Assembly (NCBI GenBank): GCA_013397115.1
Contig: VWZW01006283.1
Location: forward strand, 200,944-264,943
From: Edolisoma coerulescens
Lineage: Eukaryota; Chordata; Aves; Passeriformes; Campephagidae
Direction: 5' to 3'
Length of the DNA: 64,000 bases
Under the pieces are notes generated by a model that saw only the letters and a program-made list of their open reading frames with translations, did not search any database and was not told where the DNA came from. Both the position numbers and the translations under genes were made by a program. Of the stretch, positions 22,716-34,400 are shown one piece after another (position 1 is the stretch's first letter; each line of letters begins with the position of its first letter).

Positions 22716-24654
22716 ACGGAGGAGACAGGAAATTTGCAGTGTCAGTTTTTAATTTCATTGTGGTTTGCGGGGTAACATGACTTTAAACTCATGAGTCATC
22801 TTCTGCACATAGTTAGCCCTAGAAGCCCTCTTTTGCTGTAAAAATGTCAGGAGATTTAAGAAGGAAAGGGGCACCTGTGTGTTACTGATCCCTTCAGCCA
22901 GGATAAACAACAAATAGAAACACTGGCTGCTGTCAGTGCTGTCAGTAGCTGTGACGTGGTCTGGAAGGAACTGCTGCTCCTGCCACACTTTTTGTGTCAC
23001 TGAGTTTGGAACATCGTGCTCGGATATCGCGTGGAAGTTCTGGCAGGCTGGGCAGCACAGATTTTGGAAGTGGGCAGATGAGCTCATGGATAGGCAGGCT
23101 GTCAAGGGCAGCTGGAAAGAAACCAGTTTGTGTCGCTCTGAATTTTGCAGCTCTTTGATGTTTTCATTTCTATAACAAAGTTCTCACACACTTTCTGTAA
23201 ACATAGCCATGTTTTGCTAACCGTCCTTGTCGTTTGCATTCCATTCTCCTTAGGAGGAGACCTTTGATGGATCTTTCCTTTGACCAGTGTGATTGAGAGG
23301 TGGTGATTTCCCCCTCCAATCCACGGTGATTTCTAAGAACATATATAATAAAGAGCAGGGCAATTTGGCCCCCCTTTTCCTGCCTTCTCTCTGAGAGTGG
23401 AGTTCGCGTGGTTCTTTCATGTCCAAATGCGACATTTGGAGAGCTGCAAAATTCAGGGCAACTAGTTTGTATCTGTGCTGCAGCAGAGTGAACTTTTTTG
23501 GGAAGGAGCATTCCTTGTAGCCTGAGAATTCTCCGTGGGAAGCCGTGAATGGTGGAGCCGTGTCTCTGTCTTCGTGGCTTTGCAGAGTAGGGGCACACAT
23601 TAAATACTGTGGAAACACCTGAATCTTTTCCTGGACCTTCTTCTTAAACTTGTTCTATGTATCCAGGACTGTGATGGAATAAGCTTGCTTCAACGTTCAT
23701 AAATTGAATATTGAATTACCTATTTCTGCGTGAAAGAGATGAGATGAAAGCTGCTTGGACAGAGTAACTTGTATACGGATTAAAAGCCAGAGAAGTTTTT
23801 GCCTGAGTGTTTTTGGGAAAGCCTTTATCACTAAGTTTCCTGATGACCTTATGTGTACCCAATCAACGTGATTAATCTTTGGTAGAAATGCATTTGTTGT
23901 GCGAAGAAGGTGAACTTAATCCTAGAAACCTTTTTTTTTTAAGAATTTCTGCCTCTAGAAAGATTAAATGTATTTCTTCAGATGTTTTTTCTGACTTGGA
24001 AAAAAAGCAACAACCAAAAACTAGAGTGGGAAGAGATAAAAGAATATAGGTTAAAAATTTTTTGCCGTTTCTGACACTGATTGAGTGCCCATCATCCCTC
24101 AGTATCAAACAGGATAGACTTGTAGTGAGTATAGCTTCATTGTATAGGAATAACTCTTCTGTGCACTTTCAGGTGATCTCAAATTAATTTTATTTTATTA
24201 GCAGAATCGAAATAATTGATGGACAGTAAGGTTCCCTGCTAAATAATTTTTTAAGAGGGGCACTGCACTGTAAAGACTCTTAAGCCCTTTCCCTTCAGGA
24301 AAGGAGAACTTCATGTCACCTTCTACTCTAAATTTAGAGAGAGCCTCCTTGCCACAGAAGTCTTCAAGGCCAGTTTCCTTTCCATGTGCTCTTATAAATG
24401 TCTGTGATATCTGCAAACCTAATGTTATGGCTTTGGGCTGGTCCAGAAGAGCTGAAAGGTGGAACTGGTTGGCTCAAACTGGGCAGAATGTAAAAGTAAA
24501 TGTATTAGAGGGACCCAGCACATTGATTTAAAACAAAAGCAACCTAAGGAGCAGGAAGAAAGACAAATGTAAATATGTTTTCTTTAAAAAAAAAAAATCA
24601 GCATCTTTCTGGGTAGGATCCTGATGGGACAGCAATGCTTTTTGGTGTAACAAA

Positions 24655-25092
24655 GTTGATCAGAGGGGTGGAACACCTTCCTGTGGGGAAAGGCTGAGAG
24701 AACTGGGATTGTTCAGCCTGGGCAAGAGAAGGCTTTGGGGTGATCTAACTGTGGCCTTCCAGGACCTGAAGGGAATCTACAAGAAAGATGCAGAGACATT
24801 ATTTACAAGAGCTGGAGTGACGGGACAAGAGGGAATGACTTCAGATTGAAAGAGTGGCTTTAGATTAAGTATCAGAAGGAAATTCTCCCCTGTGAGGGTG
24901 GGGAGGCCCTGGCACAGGTTGCCTGGAGCAGCTCTGGCTGCCCCATCCCTGGAAGTGTTCCAGGCTGGGTTGGACAGGGCTTGGAGCACCCTACTCTAGT
25001 GGAAGGTGTCTCTGCTCACTCCAGGGGAGTGGAACTAGATGATTTTTAAGGTCCCTTCCAACCCAAATCATCCAGGATTCTGTGATTCTATG
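24655..25092 (+). repeat. CR1 LINE 3' end, about 440 bases
   Basis: The copy reads in order through 'gagaactgggattgttcagc', 'ctgtggccttccaggacctg', 'gggaggccctggcacaggtt', 'ccccatccctggaagtgttc' and 'ggtcccttccaacccaaatc', ending 'ggattctgtgattctatg'. It is closely collinear with the copy at 42133-42656, so both probably belong to the same CR1 subfamily. It is 5' truncated, sense to ACBD6, and ends about 650 bases before exon 4. Confidence 0.92.
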
Positions 25093-25569
25093 TATTGCAG
25101 CTACAGAGAGGCTGGGACTTTGCTCTTGATGTTTCTCACCCTGGGTGTGACACTCTGCCATCACAGAAAGCCCCAGACCTGTCCTCTGGCAACAGCAAGG
25201 TGCAATTAATGGGCTGGGTGTGTAAGGAATTGCTGCTGCAAATTGCAAACCAGTTTTGACTGCTTACCTGAAAACCAAAATACTTAATGCCGTGGAAGAG
25301 TTGGGGTTTCTGGTTCCCTGCACCCCCTAATTGGGCCAGGCTTTCAGACAGCAGGCACTTACCCCTGCTGAAAGTCTGGCATCAATGTAAGATCAGGCAA
25401 TTGAAGATCCCAAGCTGCAGGATGGCTTTTTGAAAAGGTAGGCCTGGGGCTCCGTATCGATCAATCATTATTCTAATTGTTCATTTCTATTATGGCGGGA
25501 ATCATTCAGAATCCTAGAGTTCCTGGGAGTAAATCATTTGGAAATGCTGCCCATTATAAAATTTAATTT

Positions 25570-25592
25570 TAAATCTATATTAAATAGATTTA
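25570..25592. other. Perfect AT-rich hairpin upstream of exon 4
   Basis: The 9-base arms 'taaatctat' and 'atagattta' are separated by a 5-base loop 'attaa'. The hairpin sits about 150 bases upstream of the exon 4 acceptor. It may be chance in AT-rich DNA. Confidence 0.35.
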
Positions 25593-25739
25593 TAAAGGCA
25601 AGCTTTGCAATCTAGTAACAGAATATTATGCTGCCTCACAGAGGCTCGGCTTTTGGGTCCTGAGGGGCCAGGGCTGGGAATGAGAGCTGGGAACACAGTG
25701 GGAGTCAGGATGCTGGACCAATCTTTCTTTTTCTTTCAG

Positions 25740-25822
25740 ACTACCGAGAAGAGGGGAAAGGAAAACAAAACTGTATTTGGAGGCCCAGTCGTCAGCTCAT
25801 TATATCAAGAAGAAACAATCAG
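25740..25822 (+). CDS. ACBD6: ACBD6 exon 4 (linker between ACB domain and ankyrin repeats)
   Basis: This 83-base exon starts in phase 0 after the acceptor TTTCAG (25734-25739) and ends two bases into an Arg codon before the donor GTGATT. It encodes a basic start (T-T-E-K-R-G-K-E-N-K) followed by the strongly conserved F-G-G-P-V-V-S-S-L-Y segment and E-E-T-I-R. This is the ACBD6-specific linker and separates the gene from other ACBD family members (for example ACBD4/5, which lack it). The lysine-rich N-terminal part differs more from the mammalian version I remember than the rest does. The donor GTGATT is a weaker match to consensus than the others in the gene. Confidence 0.93.
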
Positions 25823-28800
25823 GTGATTATCTGTGCTGGAATTCGGTTAAAAACAGTGTTTTTCTAATGTCATTTTGTAAAGCTTTTTTTTTTAATATTG
25901 CACAAGTGTGGTGGCAACTACAACAGGATAATAAATGACAGGAAAGAACTTTTCAGGTCCATAATCATTTAAATCAATATCTGCCTGTATCATTGCCAGG
26001 TAGTAACCTTTCCCTAGCGCGAGATGTGGGGGAAGGGCAAGGCTTCCCATTTCTCAGTTATATGGCTAAAAAAAAAGGTAATATTGGATATTTTTAATAG
26101 AAAGCTATTCAGGCACTACCTTTTTCAAATAGTTATTTCTTTACCGATACATTCATTAGGGACTGTTCAGTGAAGGTTTTAGTGTTGGACAGTGTTTGCC
26201 TTCAGGGAGAGTTTGTGCCTTATATCAAATTAATTTTTTTCCAGGCTCTGCAGCAAGAAAAGCTAGCTCTGCATTTACTGACTAGAGTGGCTGCTACTTA
26301 AAACTATCAAGGTGCAAGTAGTAAGTGACATTAGCTACTGAATAAGGACACCTGGATGGTTTTTGTTTGGTTTATTTTTTTACTGTTCCAGACTACTAAT
26401 CGTGGGTATAATATTAACTCCAACAACTAAATGGTTTTGTGGAGGAACTTTCAGAATACTGCATTGTATTTTTAATTGAACAGTCAGAGAAGACTAAATT
26501 TTTGACAGTGTTTGCTGTCACGTTGCAGTCACCCGTTTATGTGCGTACGATCCCATTTTTTAATGACTGTCTTGCATCTTTTTAGATCCAGGAAATTTAA
26601 ACACTGATTTCTCGACATGCAGTCTCCAGCTGAGCACTCACCTAAAGGGTGACAACTCTAGCACAGCGTTTCTTTGACTTGTCGTCACAAACTAAGGGAA
26701 AGAAATCTTGTTCAGGTGTCTCCAAACCCTTTGCAAGGAGCTGAGGTAGGAAGGGAGGCAGCTGTTGTGTGCTTGGCAGTAGTGCAGGCACTTCCCTGGG
26801 GATTGCAATCCACTTTAGAGTGGAGTGGAGTACTTGGCCAGGAATAGCTTCCTTCCCTCACCTGGAGAGCCAGCACATCTTTGGCTTGCCCTGGACCTTG
26901 AGCAGAGGTGGTCAGGTGTGACCTTGGCTCAACACACAGTTTGAGGAATGGCACTTCTGCTGGCCACCAGCTCCTGTTTCGTCCCTGCTCCATCAGCGCA
27001 GGTCTCAGCCAGCATCCTTGATCTCACAGTTTGACCTTGTGGTTTAAATCCTGTTCAAGCTCTCCTTTTGGGGGTGGAGCACATCCCTACAGTGCTGTCA
27101 GACTCTTGGCTATCCCAAGTACTGCCTATGCCCTTTCTTGGGGTGGAAATACAGCATAATGTATGGAAAAACAGAGTTTGCTCTTTGGCTTGACCAGCCT
27201 AAATCTTTTCATGTATTTGTTTTTATTTCCAGGAGTACAGCTGCAAATACCTTTTTTCCAAACATAAACATAGCATGTTTAACACAGCACAGCTGTTGTC
27301 CTTACAAATGAGGCTGTGGGCAGGTGTCATCTCCTGCACAGCTGGAATAGGCTGATTCTACTGAAATTCCTTGAATGAAGTGTCCTGACTCTGTGGCAGA
27401 GTGGAAACTCACGTAGTCCCTTAGCACCATTTGACTCACAGGCATCAGTGTCTTCCTTGCAAGAGAGGAATGAGCAAGTGTCACCATCACCTACCCACAC
27501 AGAGTTGTACAGCTTCAGATTTCCTGGTTCTTCTGTCTACTGTTCATTCCCTTCCTGGAACAGCGAATACACATGCAAGTGTAGGCATGTCTCTAGTATG
27601 TTAATTCCACTAATTAAACCATAGCCTTAAACAGCAAAATTGCTCTGGTACCAAACCTGCAAGCAGATAGATCAAAGAGGAGTGGCTCTAACCATTAGAT
27701 TTGGTGTCCAAGTTTGTCTAGAGCAAGAATTGGTTCCATAGTTATACCTGAGAAGGATGACTTTTGTGAGGCTGTGAGTGGTTACTTACAAAAACATAAG
27801 CTTAGCATTCAGTAATATTTCAGAAAAGAGAATGTTATTAAAAAAAAAGGCATTTTCTGTAGAGGAAGAACATGAAAAATTTTAAGGGGAAAGAAAACTG
27901 ATTAGCTTGAGCCAAGATTGATAACACATTGGTAGTTCTGGGTAAGTCCCGTGCTGTCGGTTCAGTGTGTACCTGTGTGCTGCCTCAAAACCTGCTGTCT
28001 CAGGAAAGAAACTTGGGTGCAGACTCTTTTATTGACTCAGTTGTCCATGGTGGGTTGTCTGAAGCTTTACAACAAGCTTGCAAAAATTTGAATGGAAATC
28101 AAACTGCTTTAGTTTGTTTCCCAGGGCTGTTGATAGGATAAGTATTTTCTTGTTACAGGATCACTAATGAAGCCCAGAATAAGTAAGAAAAGCCCCTTAT
28201 TTTGTGTACTAAAAACTAAAACTCCAGTCTTCATCAGCCCTGAGTCCTGACAGACTGCTGAAAGCAATTTCTCAGCAGGTATTACTCTGCCAAACACAGC
28301 CTACCGTGTGCCCTTTAGGATTCTGCTGATCCAAAGGCAGGAAAAGGCTGCTAATTTATCTGGAGCCCGGCATCATCACAGCCTCACCTTGCACCAGGAG
28401 ACAGACGAGAATGCAGGTGCAGGGTTTTGAAAAGGGTCACCTAAGCAGGTTCACTTGTTTTATTCTTACCAGAATTTATCCAATGATTAAAGCCCTCCAA
28501 GCTGTTGCTGTGTTGTATGAAGAGGAGAGGTTTTGTTTTAAATAGAATAAACCCCTGGTTTGCCATCAGCAGTAGTTAGCAACAAAGCAGCAGTGCCATT
28601 GATTTCAAACCGAGTGTCTAAAATGATGCCTAAATAATGCTTACATTCCTTTTGTGGAATGAAATGCTTGGAGTTTAGGATGCAGATCTGTAAATGATGG
28701 GCAAAGTGAAGTTACCGTACCCTGCCCTGGCGTGGATCAGCAGTAGGAGGAACTCGGATGGTGCCAGGACCAATTTTTTCCCTTATCACTAATTATCTCA

Positions 28801-28839
28801 AATGTTTCTAATTGAGAACAAGATAGAAAAATGGTCAGT

Positions 28840-29130
28840 CTGGCTCACACTACATTGCACTGATTCCAAATAAATTCAAGAGCATCCACAGAAACAGGTT
28901 ATACCGATCTAATTAAATCAATTTAGAAAGAGATTCGGTTAAATCAGTGCAATTTGTGTGTTCATAGATCAGCCCTCAAATCAGGAGAAGGTCTCTTGAG
29001 CTAATGAGGCGTAGCAGTTATTTACTTTGGGGTACTGGGCACCGGTCATCAATTAGGAGTCATTAATAAAGCCTGGCAATAAAGAGCTCGAGTACCCCAG
29101 TGAGTAATGGGGAGCAGTTGCAGGATGTAT
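28840..29130. promoter_or_regulatory. Possible conserved non-coding element, TAAT-rich
   Basis: Repeat-free DNA with dense homeodomain-like cores (TCTAATTAAATCAATTTAG, CATCAATTAGGAG, CATTAATAAAG) mixed with other motif-like blocks. It is compositionally distinct from the nearby intron. Enhancer function is inferred. Confidence 0.3.
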
Positions 29131-29879
29131 TAGCACAGTGCTCTGCCTCTGGGTTTCTCTGCAAATCACTTCTCTCCCGTCGGGCATTGCATAAAACTCC
29201 TGCGTGCTGCTGACTGATGATGGGACTCGGAGGTTCCCTTGGAAAGAAGAATTTAGAAATTGTCAGTGATTTCAGGCTGGGTATAGTGGTGGGTTGCTTT
29301 TTTTTTTACTGCTACATAAAGCTTTATGTCCCTTTTCTGGTCTTATTACCAGAACAAAGCAGTAGTAGTGGAGCTCTTTCATGATCAAAGCACTATAATT
29401 AGAGTTTCACAAACCTGGGAAATGAGCGGTGATCTGAGGTTGACTCATGTGTTACCAGTATAAATCTCATCCAAGACACAATCTGAGAGATATGCCAAAA
29501 ATACCGTAGCCTTGGAAATTCAGCTTTATTTTTCAGTATTTTTTTTAAGCTGGGGCAAGGAGTAGGCAGTTTTTAAGTGTTCTCAGGAAACAAATACATT
29601 GATTTGGCAGGTGGAGAATGAGAAATAACATTGCCAAATATCCGTGTCCCTTTCCCCTTCCACTGCAGGAGCCCTCCTATGCTCTGCCATGAGCTGTTTC
29701 CTCGGGGCCTTGGCATGCCAGTTTGGGAATGGCATCTGCCAGTCAGCACAGAGGCCTTCCTGACCTGTGTTTTACACTTCTGCCGTCCAGAGGGATGCTG
29801 GAGAAGCCCTTTTCTGGTAGAAACTACCACCCTTCCCCTGGACATTAGGGAGCAACCCCAGTCGTGCATGGGGCAGCGT

Positions 29880-30120
29880 TTAGGCAGTGGGTGCGGAGCG
29901 GGCGCCCCCGGTGTGCGGGCCCTGCCTGGTGCCGTGCAATCCATCAGAATTGTATTAATCCCACTAACGCAGCCGCCATCTGGTCCCGCTGCCGGGCCGG
30001 CTCGTGCGAGCCCCCGTGATGGATGGCCCAGGGAATTGATTAGTTGTTGTGCGAGACAAATGAACTGTTTTGGCAGAAAATACCAGAGGTCGCTGCATGT
30101 GGTCAGGCACAAAGGCTGCT
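29880..30120. promoter_or_regulatory. Possible conserved element with CpG-rich core
   Basis: A CpG-rich core (about 29880-30025) contains GCCGCCATCTGG, close to the YY1 motif and holding a CATCTG E-box. It is flanked by homeodomain-like GTATTAATCC and GAATTGATTAG. Mixed GC-rich and AT-rich blocks of this kind are common in developmental enhancers. No transcript evidence is visible. Confidence 0.3.
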
Positions 30121-30569
30121 GAATTTTAAAGAGCTGCTTCCAGCATCCATTGCAAGGATGCTGCTTCGGAGCAGTGACGGCTTTTGAGACGAGCTCAGTG
30201 CTCTGGAGCATGGCTGGGGATTTGTTGTCTCCTTCCAGCCCTGCTTTTGGGAGCGCCGGCACTGGAAATGAACATAAAGCTGCAGAGATGCGGGAGCCGG
30301 CATCCGTGTTGGGAATTAGGGGCTGGTGTTGTGCGTGTGGGGGCTGCGCCACAGATGTCTGTCGCTCACGTAAATGCTGGGCTGTGCGATCCCTGCGGAG
30401 GAGCTCCTGGTTCTGTGGAGCCCAGGCAGCCCACGGTGTGCTCAGCCGTGGTGCCTCTCGAGCAAAACACCTGCGGGTCCTGGCAGCTGGGGCTGGGGTT
30501 TTTCGGGTCAGTGCTGCTCAGGAAGGGATGCTTTCATGGTGATGTTCAGCGGGCCAATCTTTTGACTTC

Positions 30570-30850
30570 AAAATGATTGCCAAGTTTATTGCTTCCCCCC
30601 TTTTTACCGTCCCCGGAGCAGCGACCCTCGGGGCTTTGCTTTGTTGTGCAGGGGGCGGCTTGGCTCAGGCCTGCCTTCCCTCTGGGCGAGCGCATCCTCC
30701 GGTGGCGGCTGCCCCGGCGTTTCCCGGCCGCCGGCCCTCGGGCGGTGCGCGGGGAGCGCGGTGACACATGTCCCGCCGTGTCCCGGCGGCTCCCGAGCCT
30801 GCCGGCAAGTGGGCAACACTTCCCTCGGGACGGCCTGCCGGCTCAAAATA
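30570..30850. promoter_or_regulatory. Intronic CpG-rich patch
   Basis: High GC with many CG dinucleotides over about 280 bases, far from the gene's 5' end. It could be an orphan CpG island (alternative promoter or enhancer) or a local compositional feature. No convincing first exon was found in it on either strand. Confidence 0.4.
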
Positions 30851-31079
30851 AACTTGAGTTATGGATTTATTCAGCTTGTAAAACCTCAGCTGGCATAAAT
30901 AATTGAGAAAGCAAAGGTTTGTCTGTGGAGCGTACCTCAGGGACCCGCTCCTGCCTCCCTCCCTCCCACCACCCTTTCTTATGAAAATGATCCCAGTTGC
31001 ACTGATAGATAATAACAACACCAAGCAATTAAAAGCTATGGGTGGCTGGAGAGAGGAGAAAAGGTTCAGTTAATGAGCT

Positions 31080-31440
31080 TTTCCTCTTCCTGTGCCCAGG
31101 AGAGCCTCCGAAGTGACGAGGCGATTAAAGCGAAGAGATAATTATAGATTATGTGAAGATGGGTCCCTTGGGGGCCGGGGCCCTGCCATAAGCAGTGAGT
31201 GTCGCGAGTGCCTCTGGGCTCCATCCCACGTCCCGTTCCGCTCCGCCGCCGTGCCAAGCTCCGGGCGAAGCCACCTGTTAGCGGCACCCGGGGCCACCCC
31301 TCAGCAAACCCGCTGGGATGTGCCTTGGACCGGCCCCGGGAAAAGGGAACAGGATGCCCAAAGTAGAACCGGGTCTCAGCCCTCTGCCCTGAGCTTTAGG
31401 CTGGAGGTAACCTGCGGAGGGGGAGGAAGGGGACGGGGCA
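31080..31440. promoter_or_regulatory. Homeobox-site block followed by a CpG-rich patch
   Basis: Bases 31110-31165 carry GCGATTAAAGCG, AGATAATTATAG and GATTATGTG. The next ~250 bases are CpG-rich. The pair resembles the element at 29880-30120 in style. Regulatory function is inferred only. Confidence 0.3.
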
Positions 31441-34400
31441 GACCTGGAGAGTGTTCTCTGCGCAAGGGTAAAATAATGTGAATTTCAAAACTCTTCTTTG
31501 CCCTTTTCAGTGGCAGCCTTGGTGCTGTTTAGAAAGCAAGGAGTTTTACAGCACTCAGATAAGAAGGAAGCGATCAACTGGCAGCAGATCTCTTCCATGA
31601 GCTGTTTAAAACCTGTTGGCTCAACACGTGTGTTTTGGACAGCTTATGGAGAAGGTTTGCAAAGCCTTCCAAGCTTGGGGAGAGAGGACTTGGTTTAAAT
31701 TCTTCCAAATCCTTTTATTCAAGGATGGAAAAAGCTGCCCACGTGTTATTTGCAGGCAACAGGTACGCTTCAACTCATCTTTAAATCAGAATTACCGTCT
31801 CTTACTGGGGATGGGGGAGAGCACGAGGAAATAGCTTTGGGGGCCATCAGCAAGGGAGAAGAGAAACCCTCTGGCTGTCCTCAGGAAATAGATATAAAAA
31901 CTCTACCTGCCTTTACTGACAGCCAAGTGCTTGCTGACTTGAAGACTCCTTTTTATCTCAACAATCTGACATGGAAGGAAAATTGCGTTCAAGTCTTCTT
32001 TTTAGCTACAGGTATTACATTATTGTGCACGTCTCCATTAGGTTGAGTTTCACAGTGTTTCCCATCTGAAGATGTCCTAAATACTGTATTTTTTATGTAA
32101 ATTGAGATTTTTCTGAAAGTACTGATGGAAATGCTGTGGGTTCTCTCCACCATAACATTATCTGAGCATGTCTTTGCACTGTCACTTCTGTATTTCTCAC
32201 GTGTATCTGTCTGGCTTTTGCCTGTTCCTACCACTGTCTGGGCCTTGCTGCTGACTCACCAGTTTTATGAGGAGTGCAAATTCCTGCTTGGAGCAGGCCT
32301 GATAAAATCATTACATCCTTTTTCTTTTCCTGTTACTACTACAGTGGAGGTATTATTATGTACACCTACACACATGTGAAATAAAGGAGGGGGGAAAAAC
32401 AGTTGCCAAGTTTTCAAGCTCTGTTTCTTGTTTGTCTTGTGTGGTTTTCAATGCAGAGTCAGCAAATAACAGTAACTTGTCTTTATTCCATTCACACCAT
32501 TCAAGAAGAATGTCTTCCCTAGTATTGGTCCCTCCAGAAATCTGGGTTTAACTCCTCTGAGGTCTTTCCTCAGTTTCCCTTCCGGTTTTACCTGGGTCAG
32601 ATTGTTTTAAATGTCTGGAGTGCAGCTTCATATGATTTTTTTATTTGTAGGTAAAATATTCTCATTGTGACTGGAAAGGGCTTGTTTCTCTTTGTTAATA
32701 TTTATAGAAAAGTTGGGTATAATATATGCTTAATTTTTTTAAGGAGGGCATCAGGAGCAGAGGAATGGTTTAAAGATTGAGAAATAAATGCAGAGTAGAA
32801 GAACGAAATTTCCCGAAACCTTATCTTTGGGTGGGGAAATTGGTATTCTGGATTAATTCCATTGTGGAGACTTCTGAAAGAAAAGTGGTTTTTTGGAATG
32901 GGGATATATAGAGCATTTGCAGAGTTGGTTATTCCAGAAAACTAAATCATGTCCAAATAGCTGTGTCAGGTCATTTTCCCCTTACAGACAGTAATATCCT
33001 TGGGAAAAGCCTTTAAAAGTCCTGTCTGGAGGCTGTGGTGGGAAGATGGGCTGGTTGTGGTAGGTCAGGGTTGCTGTGCCCTCCCTGCTGAGCACATTCA
33101 GGTGCTTTGTGGCTGCCCTGTCCCTCCTGGTACCTCTGGGGCTGCCCTGGGAGCTCTGTCAGGGCTCTGCAGCATGTGGAATGACCAGGTGGGGTCCGTG
33201 CTAGGGAGGGAAGGGCACAGCCTGGGCTCATGGCTGTGACATGGAAAATCACCCAGGAGTAACTGAGGGTGGCTGTGGGCTTCTCCAGCGAGAAGGGACT
33301 GGGGTTTGCTTTGGTGTTAGGGAAGAAAGAGCGATCTGTAATAAATGAGGGGGAGTGGCTGGCAGTGGGGAACCAGGCTGGCAGTGCCTGCACAGCGTTG
33401 TCTGGAAAGCAGCTTCTCCCAAAGGCTGCTGTCGGCAGCCAGGCTTGTGTTGGAGAGGTTGGACTAACGAGGTGGGACTGGAGGGACTTCCCAGCGTATC
33501 ACATCAGCCCTTGTTAGCGGGGCAGGCATGTCTTGTGACCTCCATCGTGAGTCTGTCAAGCCCCATCTCGAGCAGTATAAGCTTTTGCCTTTTCTAATCC
33601 CGCTGTGAGATTCTTTTTTTCCTGGAATTCGAGGTAATTGCATTTAAAGCATGCAGTGATCTGTTTCCCAGGAGCTTGTGTGTAACGAGCGGGCGAGACC
33701 TCCAATGAATGAGTTCATGACAGACTGGTTAAGAAACTGGGAGGCTCGTGTGGTGTCCTTAGGCCTAAACACAGGTGTGAAATCCTGTGTGGCTCCCAGC
33801 TGTTCACTAGGAAGGTGCAGCTCAGGTGTCTCTGCAGGGACTGCCTGCGTACAAAGGGTAGGGGAGGTGTGCTGGAGAACAGTGCTGCTGAGGGAGCAAG
33901 ATGGGAGGGAGGGCAGAGGAAGTGACTTCTTTGGAGAAAGCAGTGATCTGCCTCTGGAGCAAGTATTGGTGCTTTTTCCCATCTTTTTATGGCACTGAGG
34001 CAGGACACAGATGCTTGAGGTCTGGAGAATCAGAGGGTAGCTCTGTAAAGTAGATGCAGAACAATAAAAGACAAAGCCAAGTTTGGGTCATAGCGATCTG
34101 CCTGCCCTGATGGGAGCAGGGGACATGGCCTTGCTGGCATTTCATTTTTGGGGGACTGCAGGTCAAAGAGCATCACTTTGTTTGTAACCCACTGCTCAGA
34201 AATGCAAGTGTTACCTGGATTTTACTTTTCCTTCCTGGCATTCTTCAGCCTGCGAGTTCAAAGCAATGCAGATGAGCAGAAGTGCTGTTGCCTTTTAGCA
34301 CCAGGGGGTCGGTTCTCAAAGTGCTCTGTTGCATTTCTCCTGCCCGAAAGGCCCACAGCAGTCTGACCTCCTTACTGGGTCTGGCCAGCTCCAGCAAGCT

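Larger units (their letters stand above)
7309..25739 (+). other. ACBD6: ACBD6 intron 3 (18.4 kb)
   Basis: The largest complete intron in the window. It contains a TAC/TAA microsatellite (13183), a TA-rich stretch (15274), a short CR1 tail (16335), an A17 run (16756), a possible hAT scrap (18270), AT-rich homeodomain-site clusters (18480, 19530, 22640), a GC-rich patch (about 19360-19520) and a longer CR1 (24655-25092). The remaining sequence shows only short chance open frames. It ends in a long pyrimidine tract before the AG at 25738-25739. Confidence 0.85.

Noticed and set aside
29631..30122. 163-codon + strand frame
   Set aside because: It is antiparallel to the 259-codon frame over the same CpG-rich DNA, and both cannot easily be coding. 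No family is recognised for it.
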